Assembly (NCBI GenBank): GCA_958296025.1
Contig: OY282430.1
Span: 868,001 to 932,000, forward strand
DNA from: an uncultured Pseudomonadales bacterium
Lineage (GTDB): Bacteria; Pseudomonadota; Gammaproteobacteria; Pseudomonadales; Azotimanducaceae
Reading direction: 5' to 3'
Length of the DNA stretch: 64,000 bases
Notes under the pieces: model-generated
What the model was told of the DNA's origin: nothing
What the model saw: the letters and a program-made list of their open reading frames with translations, nothing else
Database searches by the model: none
Program-made: the position numbers and the translations under genes
Shown here: in pieces, positions 8,798 to 18,399 of the stretch
Layout of the letters: each line of letters starts with the position of its first letter
How positions within the stretch are numbered: position 1 is the first letter of the stretch

Positions 8798-9966
8798 TGG
8801 AACTGCGCCGAGTCGAGGGCTTGCCGCCGGGTTTGCTTGATGCTGATGCGCACCAGTTGGCGGAGTTGCTGGGCGGGCCGACCTTGTTGCGCTTGAAGGG
8901 CAGGGCATCTGCCGTTCAGGAGCGCGAAAACAGCTGCTCAGCTGGAGAAACTTCCCAAGGGATGTCCTTCTCGCGCCCCCAGCGCCCTAACGGCAACTCG
9001 AATCAGCGCTTATCGGGCGTTGGCTTTTCAGAAAGCCCGCTCCCCTTAACCGAGGCGCATCAAGGCGGACTTGCGCCTTTGTTCATCAGCGTGCTGCTGC
9101 ACGGCAATGAGACCAGCGGTTGGGAAGGGTTGCGGCGGGTTTTGCAGGCTGGCCTGCGCCCTGAGCGGGATCTGCTGATCTTCTTCGGCAACCTGGCCGC
9201 CGCCGCCGCAAAGGTGCGCACCTTGCCGGGGCAGGCGGACTTCAATCGCATTTGGAGGCCCGCCGCCGGCATTGCCGCCGAAGTGTTGGGCTGCATTGGC
9301 GAGTTGCCCTTGATGGCGGTGGTGGACTTGCACAACAACACCGGCAAGAACCCCCATTATGCGGTGCTGACCGATCTCAGCCCTGGCAACCTTGGTCTTG
9401 CCCGCCTGTTTGGTGATGTGGCTGTCCAGATAGAGGAGCCAGCTTCGGTGTTGACCCGTGCTTTGGGCGCAAATGGACCCAGCATCGCCGTGGAGCTGGG
9501 GCCGATTGGCGACCCCGATGCCGCGGACCGGGCGGCGGACTATTTGACCGCTTTGTTCCGCTTACCCGAAGCGCCCCTTGGCCGGGTTGACGAACTACGC
9601 CTGTTCCGCGCCCTAGCCCGCGTGCATGTGCCGGAAGACGCCGCCTTCGGCTTTGCCGGCCTGGATGCCGGCAAGGACTTCGATCTCATTTTGGACGGCG
9701 ACCTGCAAGCCAATAACTTCCGCCCGATCCCGCCAGGCACAGCGTTCGGCGTGGCCCGCAATGGCGCTGCCTTGCGGGTGCTGGACAACGAGCATCAGGA
9801 TGTGACGCACCGCTACCTGGAAATTCGCGATGGCCGCATTATGGCCACCAAAACCCTAATACCCGCCATGTACACCTCGGACGCCGCCGTCGTCCGTCAA
9901 GACTGCCTTTGCTATTTCATGGCCCCGGTTATCGGTGAGCCTAGGCTAAGCTGCGGCCTGTCGTGA
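8797..9966 (+). CDS. succinylglutamate desuccinylase/aspartoacylase-like zinc hydrolase with internal insertion
   Basis: A 389-residue M14-like amidohydrolase. The zinc site is read as H102 and E105 in LLHGNETSG and H179 in VVDLHNNTG. AVELGPIG further on fits the catalytic Glu region. Translation should start at ATG 8797, overlapping the stop of the ligase gene (ATGA); longer upstream frames lie inside that gene. Residues 41-90 (bases 8917-9066) are unusual: they break the family strand LRLKGR...LFISVLLHGNE with a Ser/Asn/Gln-rich segment of lower GC, so this looks like an insertion in frame. Function is inferred as cleavage of an N-acyl or amide bond, perhaps of the neighbour ligase's product. 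Confidence 0.82.
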   Translation: MELRRVEGLPPGLLDADAHQLAELLGGPTLLRLKGRASAVQERENSCSAGETSQGMSFSRPQRPNGNSNQRLSGVGFSESPLPLTEAHQGGLAPLFISVLLHGNETSGWEGLRRVLQAGLRPERDLLIFFGNLAAAAAKVRTLPGQADFNRIWRPAAGIAAEVLGCIGELPLMAVVDLHNNTGKNPHYAVLTDLSPGNLGLARLFGDVAVQIEEPASVLTRALGANGPSIAVELGPIGDPDAADRAADYLTALFRLPEAPLGRVDELRLFRALARVHVPEDAAFGFAGLDAGKDFDLILDGDLQANNFRPIPPGTAFGVARNGAALRVLDNEHQDVTHRYLEIRDGRIMATKTLIPAMYTSDAAVVRQDCLCYFMAPVIGEPRLSCGLS

Positions 9967-9994
9967 GTGGCGCAGTGGCAAGGGAGAGACGCGC

Positions 9995-10399
9995 ATGACC
10001 ATACAGGTCGTCTGCCTTTTGATTGGCGCTTTGCTGCCCTACCTGTGGGCCGGCATCACCGGCCGTTACCGCAAGAAGCAGTTCGGCGACATCGGCTTTC
10101 TGGAGCCCCGAGTGCAGGCCGGACAGTTGGTCGGCGCCGGTGCCCGCGCTTGGGGTGCGCAGATGAACGCCTGGGAGGCATTGCTGGTTTTCGCCGCGGC
10201 CAACGGGGCCGCGTTGGCGGCAGGCGTGGAGCCGACCGGCCATTGGGCCTTGGCCGCTCCCCTGTGGGTGGCGGCGCGGCTGCTGCACGGGGCCTTCTAT
10301 GTCACTGGCCAAGCCGTCCTGCGGCTGCTCACTTTCTCCGTCGGCTTAGCGATGAGCCTTTGGATTTTCTGGCTGGCGCTGGCCGCCGCTTGGGGTTGA
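9995..10399 (+). CDS. MAPEG-family membrane protein
   Basis: A 134-residue protein with four predicted helices. The pattern RVQAGQLVGAGARAWGAQMNAWEALLVFAAAN, quoted here as two parts (RVQAGQLVGAGARAW and MNAWEALLVF), matches bacterial MAPEG proteins (membrane-associated eicosanoid/glutathione metabolism family), where an Asn/Glu in the second helix is conserved. GGAGAG lies ahead of ATG 9995. It follows the ligase/hydrolase pair by 28 bp on the same strand, which may hint at glutathione-like chemistry, but this is inference. The next gene is convergent, 8 bp away. Confidence 0.8.
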   Translation: MTIQVVCLLIGALLPYLWAGITGRYRKKQFGDIGFLEPRVQAGQLVGAGARAWGAQMNAWEALLVFAAANGAALAAGVEPTGHWALAAPLWVAARLLHGAFYVTGQAVLRLLTFSVGLAMSLWIFWLALAAAWG

Positions 10400-10407
10400 A
10401 AGGGGCC

Positions 10408-11772
10408 TCAATCGACCAAGGTTTGGTATGTCAAGGCCCTGAACTGATTGCGGAGCTGGGTGCGGTGGGGAATGCTCTGCGTCATGAAGATGCCGATCAG
10501 TTCCTCCTGCGGGTCTATCCAAAAGCTCGTGCCGGCGGCGCCGCCCCAGCTGTAGGTCGCCGCCGAACCCAACTCTCCCAAGGCGCCTGGGTCGAGAACC
10601 ACGGCAAAACCTAGACCGAAGCTAGCGCCTTGGCTGGGGAAGCCGACCTCCACGTCGGCCAGGTGGTCGGTGGCCATCAACGCCACGCTCTTGGGGGAGA
10701 GCAGCCGCACCCCGTCCAGTTCGCCGCCGTTCAGCAGCATTTGGCAAAAGCGCAGATAGTCGGCCGCGGTGGAGAGCAGCCCGCCGCCGCCGCTCTCGAA
10801 TTTCGCCCCCTCCCGGAAAGGCTGGTTGAACAGGTCGTCGGCGATGACTAGGGCTGCGCCGACGTCCTCCGCCAGGAAGGCGCTCCAGTCCTCCGGCAGG
10901 CCGTCCGGGCTGTAAAGCTGCGCAACCCTTGGCCATTTTTCCGTCGGTGCCGTGAAGCTGGTGTCAACCATGCCCAAGGGGCCGAAGATGCGCGACTGTA
11001 GGAAGGTGCCGAGGCTCATGCCGGATACCGCTTCCACCAAGGCGCCCTGCACATCGACCGAGACGCTGTAGTGCCAGCGGGTGCCGGGTTCGTATTGCAG
11101 GGGGATCTTGCCAAGCCGGGAGATGAAGTCGCTAAGCAGCATGTCCCCGGTGATTAACTCCGCCTCCCGGTAGAGCGCATCGACCGGGCTTTCCCCGAAC
11201 AGGCCGTAGGTGAAGCCGGCGGTGTGCCGCAGCAGGTCCCGAATGGTCGGTTGGCGGCGGGGTTGGCGGGTCTGCAAGGGCTGGGTGTCCGCCTGCGCCT
11301 CGCCGCTTTCTCCGGCCGGGCTGTCCGCAGCACCACCGTCGTCGCCGTCCGCCGTGGCCGTGGCGACGACCAGATCGGCCAAGTCCGGCAAGTATTTGCC
11401 GATCGGATCGCTCAGGAGGAAACGACCCTCCTCGTGCAGCATCATCACCGCCACGCCGGTGATCGGCTTGGTCATGGAGTAGATGCGGAAGATGGTGTCG
11501 GCGGACATGGCCCGTTCCGCCTCCCGATCCGCTAGACCGTAGGTTTTCAGGTAGGCCACCCGTCCGCGGCGGGCGATCAGGCCGAGGCCGCCGATCATCA
11601 CCCCGTCGTTCACGGCCTGCTGCATGTGGGCGTCGATGCGCTGCAGACGTTGCGACGAAACGCCAACCCGCTCGGGCCGCACCGCCGACAGCTCTCGAGC
11701 GGCGCTGGCCGGGGCCGCCGCGACCAACAGCATCAGGACGAGCAGGGCGAACAGGGATGTTTTGGGCTGCAT
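10408..11772 (-). CDS. serine hydrolase of the beta-lactamase class C/esterase family
   Basis: A 454-residue exported enzyme. It has a signal peptide ending in APASAA, then the serine beta-lactamase fold: catalytic S99-M-T-K102 in RIYSMTKPITG, the YSV tyrosine in RWHYSVSVD, and a C-terminal W-GGAAGTSFW strand in place of the KTG triad. The family contains esterases, DD-peptidases and carboxypeptidases as well as AmpC, so resistance should not be inferred. An acidic, glycine-rich loop (TATADGDDGGAAD, about residues 138-150) is an insertion relative to typical members. The gene faces the MAPEG gene and is followed upstream by the IS1380 element. Confidence 0.88.
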   Translation of the reverse strand: MQPKTSLFALLVLMLLVAAAPASAARELSAVRPERVGVSSQRLQRIDAHMQQAVNDGVMIGGLGLIARRGRVAYLKTYGLADREAERAMSADTIFRIYSMTKPITGVAVMMLHEEGRFLLSDPIGKYLPDLADLVVATATADGDDGGAADSPAGESGEAQADTQPLQTRQPRRQPTIRDLLRHTAGFTYGLFGESPVDALYREAELITGDMLLSDFISRLGKIPLQYEPGTRWHYSVSVDVQGALVEAVSGMSLGTFLQSRIFGPLGMVDTSFTAPTEKWPRVAQLYSPDGLPEDWSAFLAEDVGAALVIADDLFNQPFREGAKFESGGGGLLSTAADYLRFCQMLLNGGELDGVRLLSPKSVALMATDHLADVEVGFPSQGASFGLGFAVVLDPGALGELGSAATYSWGGAAGTSFWIDPQEELIGIFMTQSIPHRTQLRNQFRALTYQTLVD

Positions 11773-11889
11773 GGCGAGGTCCTTGCGTGGATTGTTGCAT
11801 TGGAGCGCCGACGGCCGGCGGCCGCTGGCCGACTGCGCCCCTTGCAGCAGAGTGTACTAAAAGCCTTGTTGCTGTCCCATGCCCCTTGG

Positions 11890-13533
11890 CCCCTAATCCC
11901 CTAATAAGGGTCTGCTGGGTGGAGTTTGAGGGAATTTGGCGGCGGTTCGGTCTGACGTCAAGGTTTGGCGGGGCGTTTGCGCCGGGTTTGGCGTTTGTTG
12001 GGGGCTGTGAAGCGGTGGGGGGCTTGGCGGGAGGGGTGTTTTTCGGCCATTGGGCCGAAGGGCGTCCCGCCTTGGGTTGTCAAGGCGTGTTTAGGCGGGG
12101 GTTCGGGTTGGGTTCGCCGGGCGCTGCAGCTCACTCCAGTTGAACCGCGGCCGCGTAGATCCAGTCGAGTCGGAGGTTGGACTTGGCGAAGTCGAGGCGC
12201 CAGCGCCCGGCGGCCTTGACCAGTCGGGCGACCGTTCGGATGAAGTGCCGGATGAGGGGTCGCAGTCCGTGCTTGCGGGCGGACTTGGGCAGCAGGTTGA
12301 ACTGCACGGCGCGCAGGAGCATCTGCGCCAGTTGGCCGCAGGCGTAGAAGACTTGGTTGGCCAGCAGCTTGCGGCAGGGCGGGTGGTGCAGGTCCAGGTC
12401 CCGCAGCGGCCCCTTGAAGGCGTTCTCCTGGCCCTGCTTGCCTCGGTGGCGGCGCACCAACTCCGCAAGCGGCAGGTCATCCCGGGAGACGAGGATGACC
12501 GTGTGGACGGGAAAGAGGTCCCCTTGGGCGTCCTCGAGGAACTTGCGGACCACGACGTAGGGGTGCTCGACCCATCCATCCGGCCTGTGGCGCACCAGCA
12601 CCGCCTCCTCGCAAAGGCCGACGTCCTCCCAGGCGGACTCCGGCAGGCCCTGAAGCTGCGCCAGCACCGGAGCCTTGTAGTTGGGGTGCGTGACGCTGAC
12701 CGAGCAGTCCCACTCTTGCTTGCGGCAGAACTCCACGAAGCGCCAACTGTAGTAGGCGTTGTCCGCCCGAACCCAAACGGGCGTCCCCTCGGGCAGCAGA
12801 GGGGCCACGTCCGACTCCATTTGCTCCCGCCAGCCGTGCGCCGCGTGGACCCCGCCCGGATGCAGCCGCCCGGACGCCCACAACCCGCCGACGAACGCGC
12901 CGTGCAGCACCAAGGCCCGCTCCGCCCCCCAGCTGCGCCCCGCCCCCTCGAACAACTCCCCGCCCACCTCAATCTCCGTGCCGTCCACGAACACCGGAAC
13001 CCAGCCCCTCGCCGCAACCTCATGCTCAATGACGGCCGGCGCAACCCGACGGGCCAGCCGACGCGCCGCCTCCAGCAACCCGTTCAGGTCCGCCCCGGAA
13101 CCCTTCGCCAAAAACTCCCCCATCCGCCGGCCCGACGGCGCATGGGAAAGCCCCAACAGCCGACACGCCCCCGGGTCCGCACGCAACTCGTCCAGATCGG
13201 ACAGCGCCCCGCCGCCCGCCGCAAGCGACGCCACCAGCGCCCAAAGCGACTCGCCGTCCGACGCCCCGCGCCGCCGAACCTTGACCGACACGCCCTCCGA
13301 CAAGTCCCCGAAAAGACCCAGACGCTCCGCCGTCAGGGCCAAGGCGGACCAGCCCCCGAAGCCCGTCAAGCGGGCGTCCGTGAACTCGTGCTCAACCTTC
13401 AGCGGGCGGGGTGTTATGCTTGCCATCGGCGCACCTGCAGGGTGGTTTTTGTGCAACCGGCATTTTGCCGGAAAAACCCTTGCACGGTGCGCCTTTCAAA
13501 GCACTTCAGCGATTTCTTAAGCGGGGATTGGGG
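11890..13533. mobile_element. IS1380-family insertion sequence, apparently complete
   Basis: The element is about 1,644 bp. Its ends are imperfect inverted repeats: CCCCTAATCCCCTAATAAGG at 11890-11909 and, read on the minus strand from 13533, CCCCAATCCCCGCTTAAG. Directly outside both ends is the same 11-mer ATGCCCCTTGG (11879-11889 and 13534-13544), best explained as a target-site duplication and fixing the boundaries. It holds one transposase gene on the minus strand. The 221 bp between the transposase stop and the left end carry no gene. Confidence 0.85.
12131..13426 (-). CDS. IS1380-family transposase
   Basis: A 431-residue DDE transposase. The catalytic residues can be placed at FVDGTEIEV (first D), RADNAYYS (second D) and HRGKQGQENAFKG (E), the last followed by DLDLHHPPCRKLLANQ, which is diagnostic for IS1380. 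ATG 13426 is chosen since AGGTG precedes it by 5 nt; an in-frame TTG at 13456 would add ten residues. The frame is intact and the ends are recognisable, so the element may still be active. A long antisense frame over the same bases is a by-product of its GC bias. Confidence 0.93.
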   Translation of the reverse strand: MASITPRPLKVEHEFTDARLTGFGGWSALALTAERLGLFGDLSEGVSVKVRRRGASDGESLWALVASLAAGGGALSDLDELRADPGACRLLGLSHAPSGRRMGEFLAKGSGADLNGLLEAARRLARRVAPAVIEHEVAARGWVPVFVDGTEIEVGGELFEGAGRSWGAERALVLHGAFVGGLWASGRLHPGGVHAAHGWREQMESDVAPLLPEGTPVWVRADNAYYSWRFVEFCRKQEWDCSVSVTHPNYKAPVLAQLQGLPESAWEDVGLCEEAVLVRHRPDGWVEHPYVVVRKFLEDAQGDLFPVHTVILVSRDDLPLAELVRRHRGKQGQENAFKGPLRDLDLHHPPCRKLLANQVFYACGQLAQMLLRAVQFNLLPKSARKHGLRPLIRHFIRTVARLVKAAGRWRLDFAKSNLRLDWIYAAAVQLE

Positions 13534-13690
13534 ATGCCCCTTGGCGCAATGCCGGGACCCCCTCAAATTCTTGTGGCAAGTGGAGATGGGGTTGGCGAAG
13601 GTGAGATGAGGGTCGTTCGCCCCTTGCTTTCTCCGGCTGCTTGGTGCATCAAAACGGGGAGCGTCAAGCCGAGCACGAACCCTTACGCCA

Positions 13691-16600
13691 ATGGACGCCC
13701 TTAAGCCCTTCCATCCCAGCCTGCAGGCTTGGTTCACCGGCCGCTTTGCCGCCACCACGGAGGTCCAGGCTCGGGCTTGGCCGCGCATTGCGGCTGGGGA
13801 GCATGTGCTGGCGACCGCGCCCACCGGCAGCGGCAAGACGCTGACGGCCTTTCTTTGGGCGTTGAATCAATTTGCCGCCGGGGTTTGGCGGCCGGGCGGA
13901 ACGCGGGTGCTCTATGTTTCGCCCCTGAAGGCGTTGAACAACGACATTCAGCGCAACCTAATGGCGCCTTTGGCGGAACTGCAGGAGCGGCATGGCTTGC
14001 CAAGGGTCCGGGTGCAAACCCGGTCCGGGGACACGCCCCAGGGAGAGCGGCAACGGATGCTGCGGCAGCCGCCCGACATTCTCATCACCACGCCGGAAAG
14101 CCTGATGCTGCTGCTCACCACCGCTAGGGGGCGCAGCGCCTTGGCGACGGTGCGGACCGTCATCCTCGATGAAATCCACGCCGTGGTGGATAACCGGCGC
14201 GGGGCGCAGCTCATGGTTTCCGTGGAGCGCCTAGCCCGCCTCGCCGGGGCGTCGCAGCGCATCGCCCTGTCCGCCACCGTGCGGCCCTTGGCGGCGGTGG
14301 CGGCCTATGTGGGTGGCTATGACGACAGCGGTGCCCGCCGGGAAGTGGCCATCATCGCAGCAGGCGGCGATGCAGCCAAGCGGATGGACTTGCGCATACG
14401 CTTTCCTGAGGAAGTCCGCGATGCGGCGGCCAACGGCAAGAGGATTTGGGAACCGCTGTCGCAAAACTTCAAGGGGCGCATTGAGGGCAACCGGGCCACG
14501 TTGCTGTTCACCAACAGCCGCCGACTGGCGGAAAAGATCACGCTCAGAATCAACGCAGACGAAATGACGCCGATTGCCTACGCCCATCACGGCTCCTTGG
14601 CGCGGGACATCCGCACCGAGGTGGAGCGGCGCCTGAAGGCCGGCGAGATGAAGGCCATTGTGGCCACTAGTTCCTTGGAGATGGGCATCGACATCGGCAG
14701 CCTGGATGAGGTGCTGTTGGTGCAGACGCCGCCCTCCATCGCCGCCGCCGTGCAGCGCATTGGCCGCGCCGGGCATGGGGTGGGGGAGGTCAGTCGCGGC
14801 CTGCTCTATCCCACCCACGGCCAGGACCTGCTCGATGCGGCGGCCTTGGCCGGCGCCGTGGCGCAAGAGGACATCGAGCCCCAGGCCGTAATGGAGAATC
14901 CCCTGGACATCCTGTGCCAGACCATCGTCTCCATGTGCGCGGACGAAACCTGGCCGGTGCAGGAGGTCTTCGCCGTGGTGCGGGCCAGCGCCCCCTACCG
15001 CCGCCTGTCCCGAGAGCACTTTGACTCGGTGCTGGAACTGCTGGCTGGGCGCTATGCCGGCGCTCGGGTGCGGGAATTGGAACCCCGGGTGGCGCTGGAC
15101 CGCATCAACGGCACGGTGCGTTCGCGGACAAGCGCGGTGTTCGCCCTGTACAACGGCGGCGGTTCGATACCGGACCGAGGCTACTACCAACTGCGCCACG
15201 AGGACACCGGCGCCGTCATCGGCGAACTGGACGAGGAGTTCGTTTGGGAGGCCGGCATCGGCCAGACCTTCACCCTAGGCACCCAGAACTGGCGCATCCT
15301 GCGCATCACCCACAACGACGTGATCGTCACCCCGGCCAAGCGCGGCGCCGGCGCTCCGCCGTTTTGGCGCAACGAATCCTTGAACCGCAGTTTCCACTTC
15401 GCCGAGCGGGTGGGGCGCTTTCTGGCGTTTGCGGAAGACCACTTCGGCAGTGCCCGGCAGGCGGAGTTCCAAGCGGCGTTGATGGCCCAGGCCAATTTTG
15501 AGGAAGTCGCCGCCGCCGAGCTTTGCGGCTACTTGGAGCGGCAGCGTCGGCACACCGCTTGCGCCTTGCCCCACCGCCACAACCTGCTGCTGGAGCAAGT
15601 GCAGTCGGGCCCTGGCGGCTATCAGGGGCCGGACGCGCCCAAGCAGCTGGTCATCCACAGTTTTTGGGGCGGCCGGCTGAACCGGCCTTGGGCGTTGGCC
15701 TTGCAGGCCGCTTGGCGGCAGGCGTTCGCCACCGTGCCGGAAATCAATGCGGACGACAACGCCATCGTCGTGCAATGCAACGACGCCTTGGCACCGGAAC
15801 GGCTTTTGGGCTTGGTGACGCCGGAGAACTTGGACGCCCACCTGCAGCAAGCCTTGGAGGGCTCCGGCTTCTTTGGCGCCCGCTTCCGCGAGTGTGCCGG
15901 CCGCGCCCTGTTGCTGACCCGCAAGCGCTTCAACCAACGCCTGCCCCTGTGGATGAGCCGCCTGCAGGCCAAGAAGCTGATGACCGCCACCAAGAAGTAT
16001 CGGGACTTCCCCATTCTCCTGGAAACTTGGCGCACCTGCTTAGCGGACGAGTTCGACCTGCCGGCCCTGCGCAAGATGCTGGCGGAACTGCAGGACGGCG
16101 CCTTGCCTTGGACCTGCGTCGCCACGGCCACGCCCAGCCCCTTCGCCCGCAACCTGGCCTTCGACCAGATCAGCCGCTACATGTATGCCGACGACACCCC
16201 GGAGCGCGACGATCGCAGCGCCTTGGGGGACGATTTGATCCAACGTGCCGTCAACAATGAGGCCCTGCGCCCCCGCCTGCGCGCCGAGATTGTGCAAGCC
16301 TTTGTCGCCAAGCGGCAACGCCGGGCGGTGGGTTACGAACCCCGCAATCTGAGGGATTGGCTGGAATGGGCCAAGGAGCGGGTGCTGACGCCGGCCCAGG
16401 ATTGGCCGGAGGACCTCCGCCATGAACGCTTGGTGCGCTTCTCATCCGCTGAGCGGGCTTGGGTGGCGCATTTGGAACTGGCGCACGGGTTGGTGGCCAG
16501 CGGCCTGTGCGCCGGGCTGGCCGGCCCGGAAAACCCGCCTGTTGTTGCGGACCCGCGCACCGCGGCGGATTTCATCGCCGAAATCCTGTCCTTCCACGGC

Positions 16601-18118
16601 CCTCTCACCTTGCCGCAAATCGAAGCCCTGCTGCCGCCTTTGGGGGCGGCCTTGGACAGCGAAAATGGCTTGGTGGCATGGCTTGAGGTAAGCGACGCCT
16701 TCGCCGTTGGCACCTTGATGGAAGGCAGCGACGAACGCCATTACTGCGATGCGGACAACTTCCAAACCCTTCTGCGCTTTCAACGGGCGGCCAGCCGCGC
16801 CGCAGTGGAAGCCAAGCCGATGCGCGAACTGCCGGGTTTCCTGGCCGCTTGGCAGGGCTTCGGCCAAGTTTGGGGCGACGCCGCCTTGCCGGCGATGGAG
16901 CGGCTGAGCGGCTATCCAGCGCCAGTGGCAACCTGGCTGCATGATTTCCTAGCGGCGAGACTCACGGATTTTGCCGACCATCGCCTTGACGACCTCGTCA
17001 CTAGGGAGCAATTCGCTTGGCTAGGCGTGGGCAACCGCCAAATCACCTTCCGCCATCCCCTGGATCCGCCCCTGCGCCGCAGCGAATCCACGCCTTGCGC
17101 AACGGACGATCTGGCTGCCCTGTTCCTGGACCGGGAAGCCCGTTACGGCTACCACCAACTCGCCGACCGGGCCGGTCAGGATGCGGCGCAGTTCAACGAA
17201 CGCTGGTGGCGGGCGGTTTGGGCGGGCGAAATCCTGGCCGACAGCCTAGCCCCGTTGCGTTTGGGTGAAGTGCGCAAGTACCGGCTCACCGAAGCCGGCG
17301 CATCGAGTCGCCGCCGCGCCCGCGCCGTCGCCCAAGGCTGGCCCGGCAACTGGCGTCTCAATGCGCCTCCTGTCCCGAAAGGCCCCCTGAACCCATTGAC
17401 TGAAGCCAAGGTTTCCGCCACCGGACAGCTCGCTTCGGGCACCGCGGAAAGTTCCGCTGGATGGGCCGACGGCGCGGGACCGCCGACGCCCGCCCCAGCT
17501 CCCACGGAGGACCCCCTTGATCGCTTGGAGGATGCCAAGGAGCGGGTGCGCCTGCTGCTGAACCGCTACGGCTTCATCAACCGGGAGATCGTCCAACGCG
17601 AAGCCTCCGCGACGGGCAAGCTCCGCCGGGAGATGCGTTGGGCCGCGTTGTTCAAGGCGTTGCGGATCATGGAGTTGGCCGGGGAGGTCATCGCCGGCTA
17701 CTTCTTCAAGGGCCTCTCCGGTCCCCAGTTCATCACCCCAACCGCGCTGCACCGCTTCCACGCCCACCGGTCCCCAAGGTGCCTATGGATGAGTGCCCTG
17801 GACCCAGCCTCCCCCTGTGGCCTGTCCCTCGACTGGCCCGAACTGCCCCCTAGACGGGAGGGACACTACTTGAGTTTCCTAGATGGCGTCTTGGCGCTGA
17901 CCATCGAAGCGCAAGGCCAGCGCCTCCACTTCCTCCTGCCCCCGGAGCACGAAAACATCGACGCCATCATCGCCCCCCTTTGCCACCTAGCCGCGCAGCG
18001 CAAGCGCATCCGCCTGGCCACCATCAATGGCCAACCCGCCAGACAAAGCCCCTACTTGGCCGCCTTGGACAGAACCCTGACCCGCACGACAGACCACCGG
18101 CACGTTTACTATGAGTAG
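13691..18118 (+). CDS. lhr: Lhr-family large ATP-dependent DNA helicase
   Basis: A 1,475-residue superfamily 2 helicase. Residues 1-400 hold the RecA-like domains: TGSGKT (45-50), TTPES (133-137), DEIH (160-163), SAT in ALSATVRPL and the helicase C motif QRIGRAGH. The next region matches the winged-helix and Lhr-core domain (DEEFVWEAGIGQTFTLG). The long C-terminal half, ending in helix-rich domains, is the feature of full-length bacterial Lhr linked to DNA repair. Codon use matches the host. There is no obvious operon partner; it starts 157 bp outside the IS element. Confidence 0.95.
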   Translation: MDALKPFHPSLQAWFTGRFAATTEVQARAWPRIAAGEHVLATAPTGSGKTLTAFLWALNQFAAGVWRPGGTRVLYVSPLKALNNDIQRNLMAPLAELQERHGLPRVRVQTRSGDTPQGERQRMLRQPPDILITTPESLMLLLTTARGRSALATVRTVILDEIHAVVDNRRGAQLMVSVERLARLAGASQRIALSATVRPLAAVAAYVGGYDDSGARREVAIIAAGGDAAKRMDLRIRFPEEVRDAAANGKRIWEPLSQNFKGRIEGNRATLLFTNSRRLAEKITLRINADEMTPIAYAHHGSLARDIRTEVERRLKAGEMKAIVATSSLEMGIDIGSLDEVLLVQTPPSIAAAVQRIGRAGHGVGEVSRGLLYPTHGQDLLDAAALAGAVAQEDIEPQAVMENPLDILCQTIVSMCADETWPVQEVFAVVRASAPYRRLSREHFDSVLELLAGRYAGARVRELEPRVALDRINGTVRSRTSAVFALYNGGGSIPDRGYYQLRHEDTGAVIGELDEEFVWEAGIGQTFTLGTQNWRILRITHNDVIVTPAKRGAGAPPFWRNESLNRSFHFAERVGRFLAFAEDHFGSARQAEFQAALMAQANFEEVAAAELCGYLERQRRHTACALPHRHNLLLEQVQSGPGGYQGPDAPKQLVIHSFWGGRLNRPWALALQAAWRQAFATVPEINADDNAIVVQCNDALAPERLLGLVTPENLDAHLQQALEGSGFFGARFRECAGRALLLTRKRFNQRLPLWMSRLQAKKLMTATKKYRDFPILLETWRTCLADEFDLPALRKMLAELQDGALPWTCVATATPSPFARNLAFDQISRYMYADDTPERDDRSALGDDLIQRAVNNEALRPRLRAEIVQAFVAKRQRRAVGYEPRNLRDWLEWAKERVLTPAQDWPEDLRHERLVRFSSAERAWVAHLELAHGLVASGLCAGLAGPENPPVVADPRTAADFIAEILSFHGPLTLPQIEALLPPLGAALDSENGLVAWLEVSDAFAVGTLMEGSDERHYCDADNFQTLLRFQRAASRAAVEAKPMRELPGFLAAWQGFGQVWGDAALPAMERLSGYPAPVATWLHDFLAARLTDFADHRLDDLVTREQFAWLGVGNRQITFRHPLDPPLRRSESTPCATDDLAALFLDREARYGYHQLADRAGQDAAQFNERWWRAVWAGEILADSLAPLRLGEVRKYRLTEAGASSRRRARAVAQGWPGNWRLNAPPVPKGPLNPLTEAKVSATGQLASGTAESSAGWADGAGPPTPAPAPTEDPLDRLEDAKERVRLLLNRYGFINREIVQREASATGKLRREMRWAALFKALRIMELAGEVIAGYFFKGLSGPQFITPTALHRFHAHRSPRCLWMSALDPASPCGLSLDWPELPPRREGHYLSFLDGVLALTIEAQGQRLHFLLPPEHENIDAIIAPLCHLAAQRKRIRLATINGQPARQSPYLAALDRTLTRTTDHRHVYYE

Positions 18119-18399
18119 TGCGTCGTCCGTCAGCACATCCCCTTGCATCCGAATGACCCGCCGCAAGGCGGCGCTTGGTGCGTGAACGGGCCTATCAGGA
18201 CCGTCCCGCTGGTAGGCGCACGCATTGAGGGAAGGCGTGCCGCCCATGCTATGCTTGCCCGCTGACCGCTCGTCCCGCTTAGGCCATGCGCTCGGCGCAA
18301 GCAGGGTGGAAGGAATGAGGTGGAGGGAATGAGAAGCTGGATGCCGTTTAGCCGCCCATCCGAAGGGGTTGCCCCAACCATTTGGCGTATGTCCCGCCC

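Noticed and set aside
10408..11772. AmpC beta-lactamase
   Set aside because: SxxK and YSV are shared by the wider esterase family; the KTG motif is absent and no ampR is next to it.
12140..13609. 489-codon frame on the plus strand inside the IS1380 element
   Set aside because: Antisense to an intact transposase gene with all catalytic motifs; Pro/Arg/Gln-rich text without family features.
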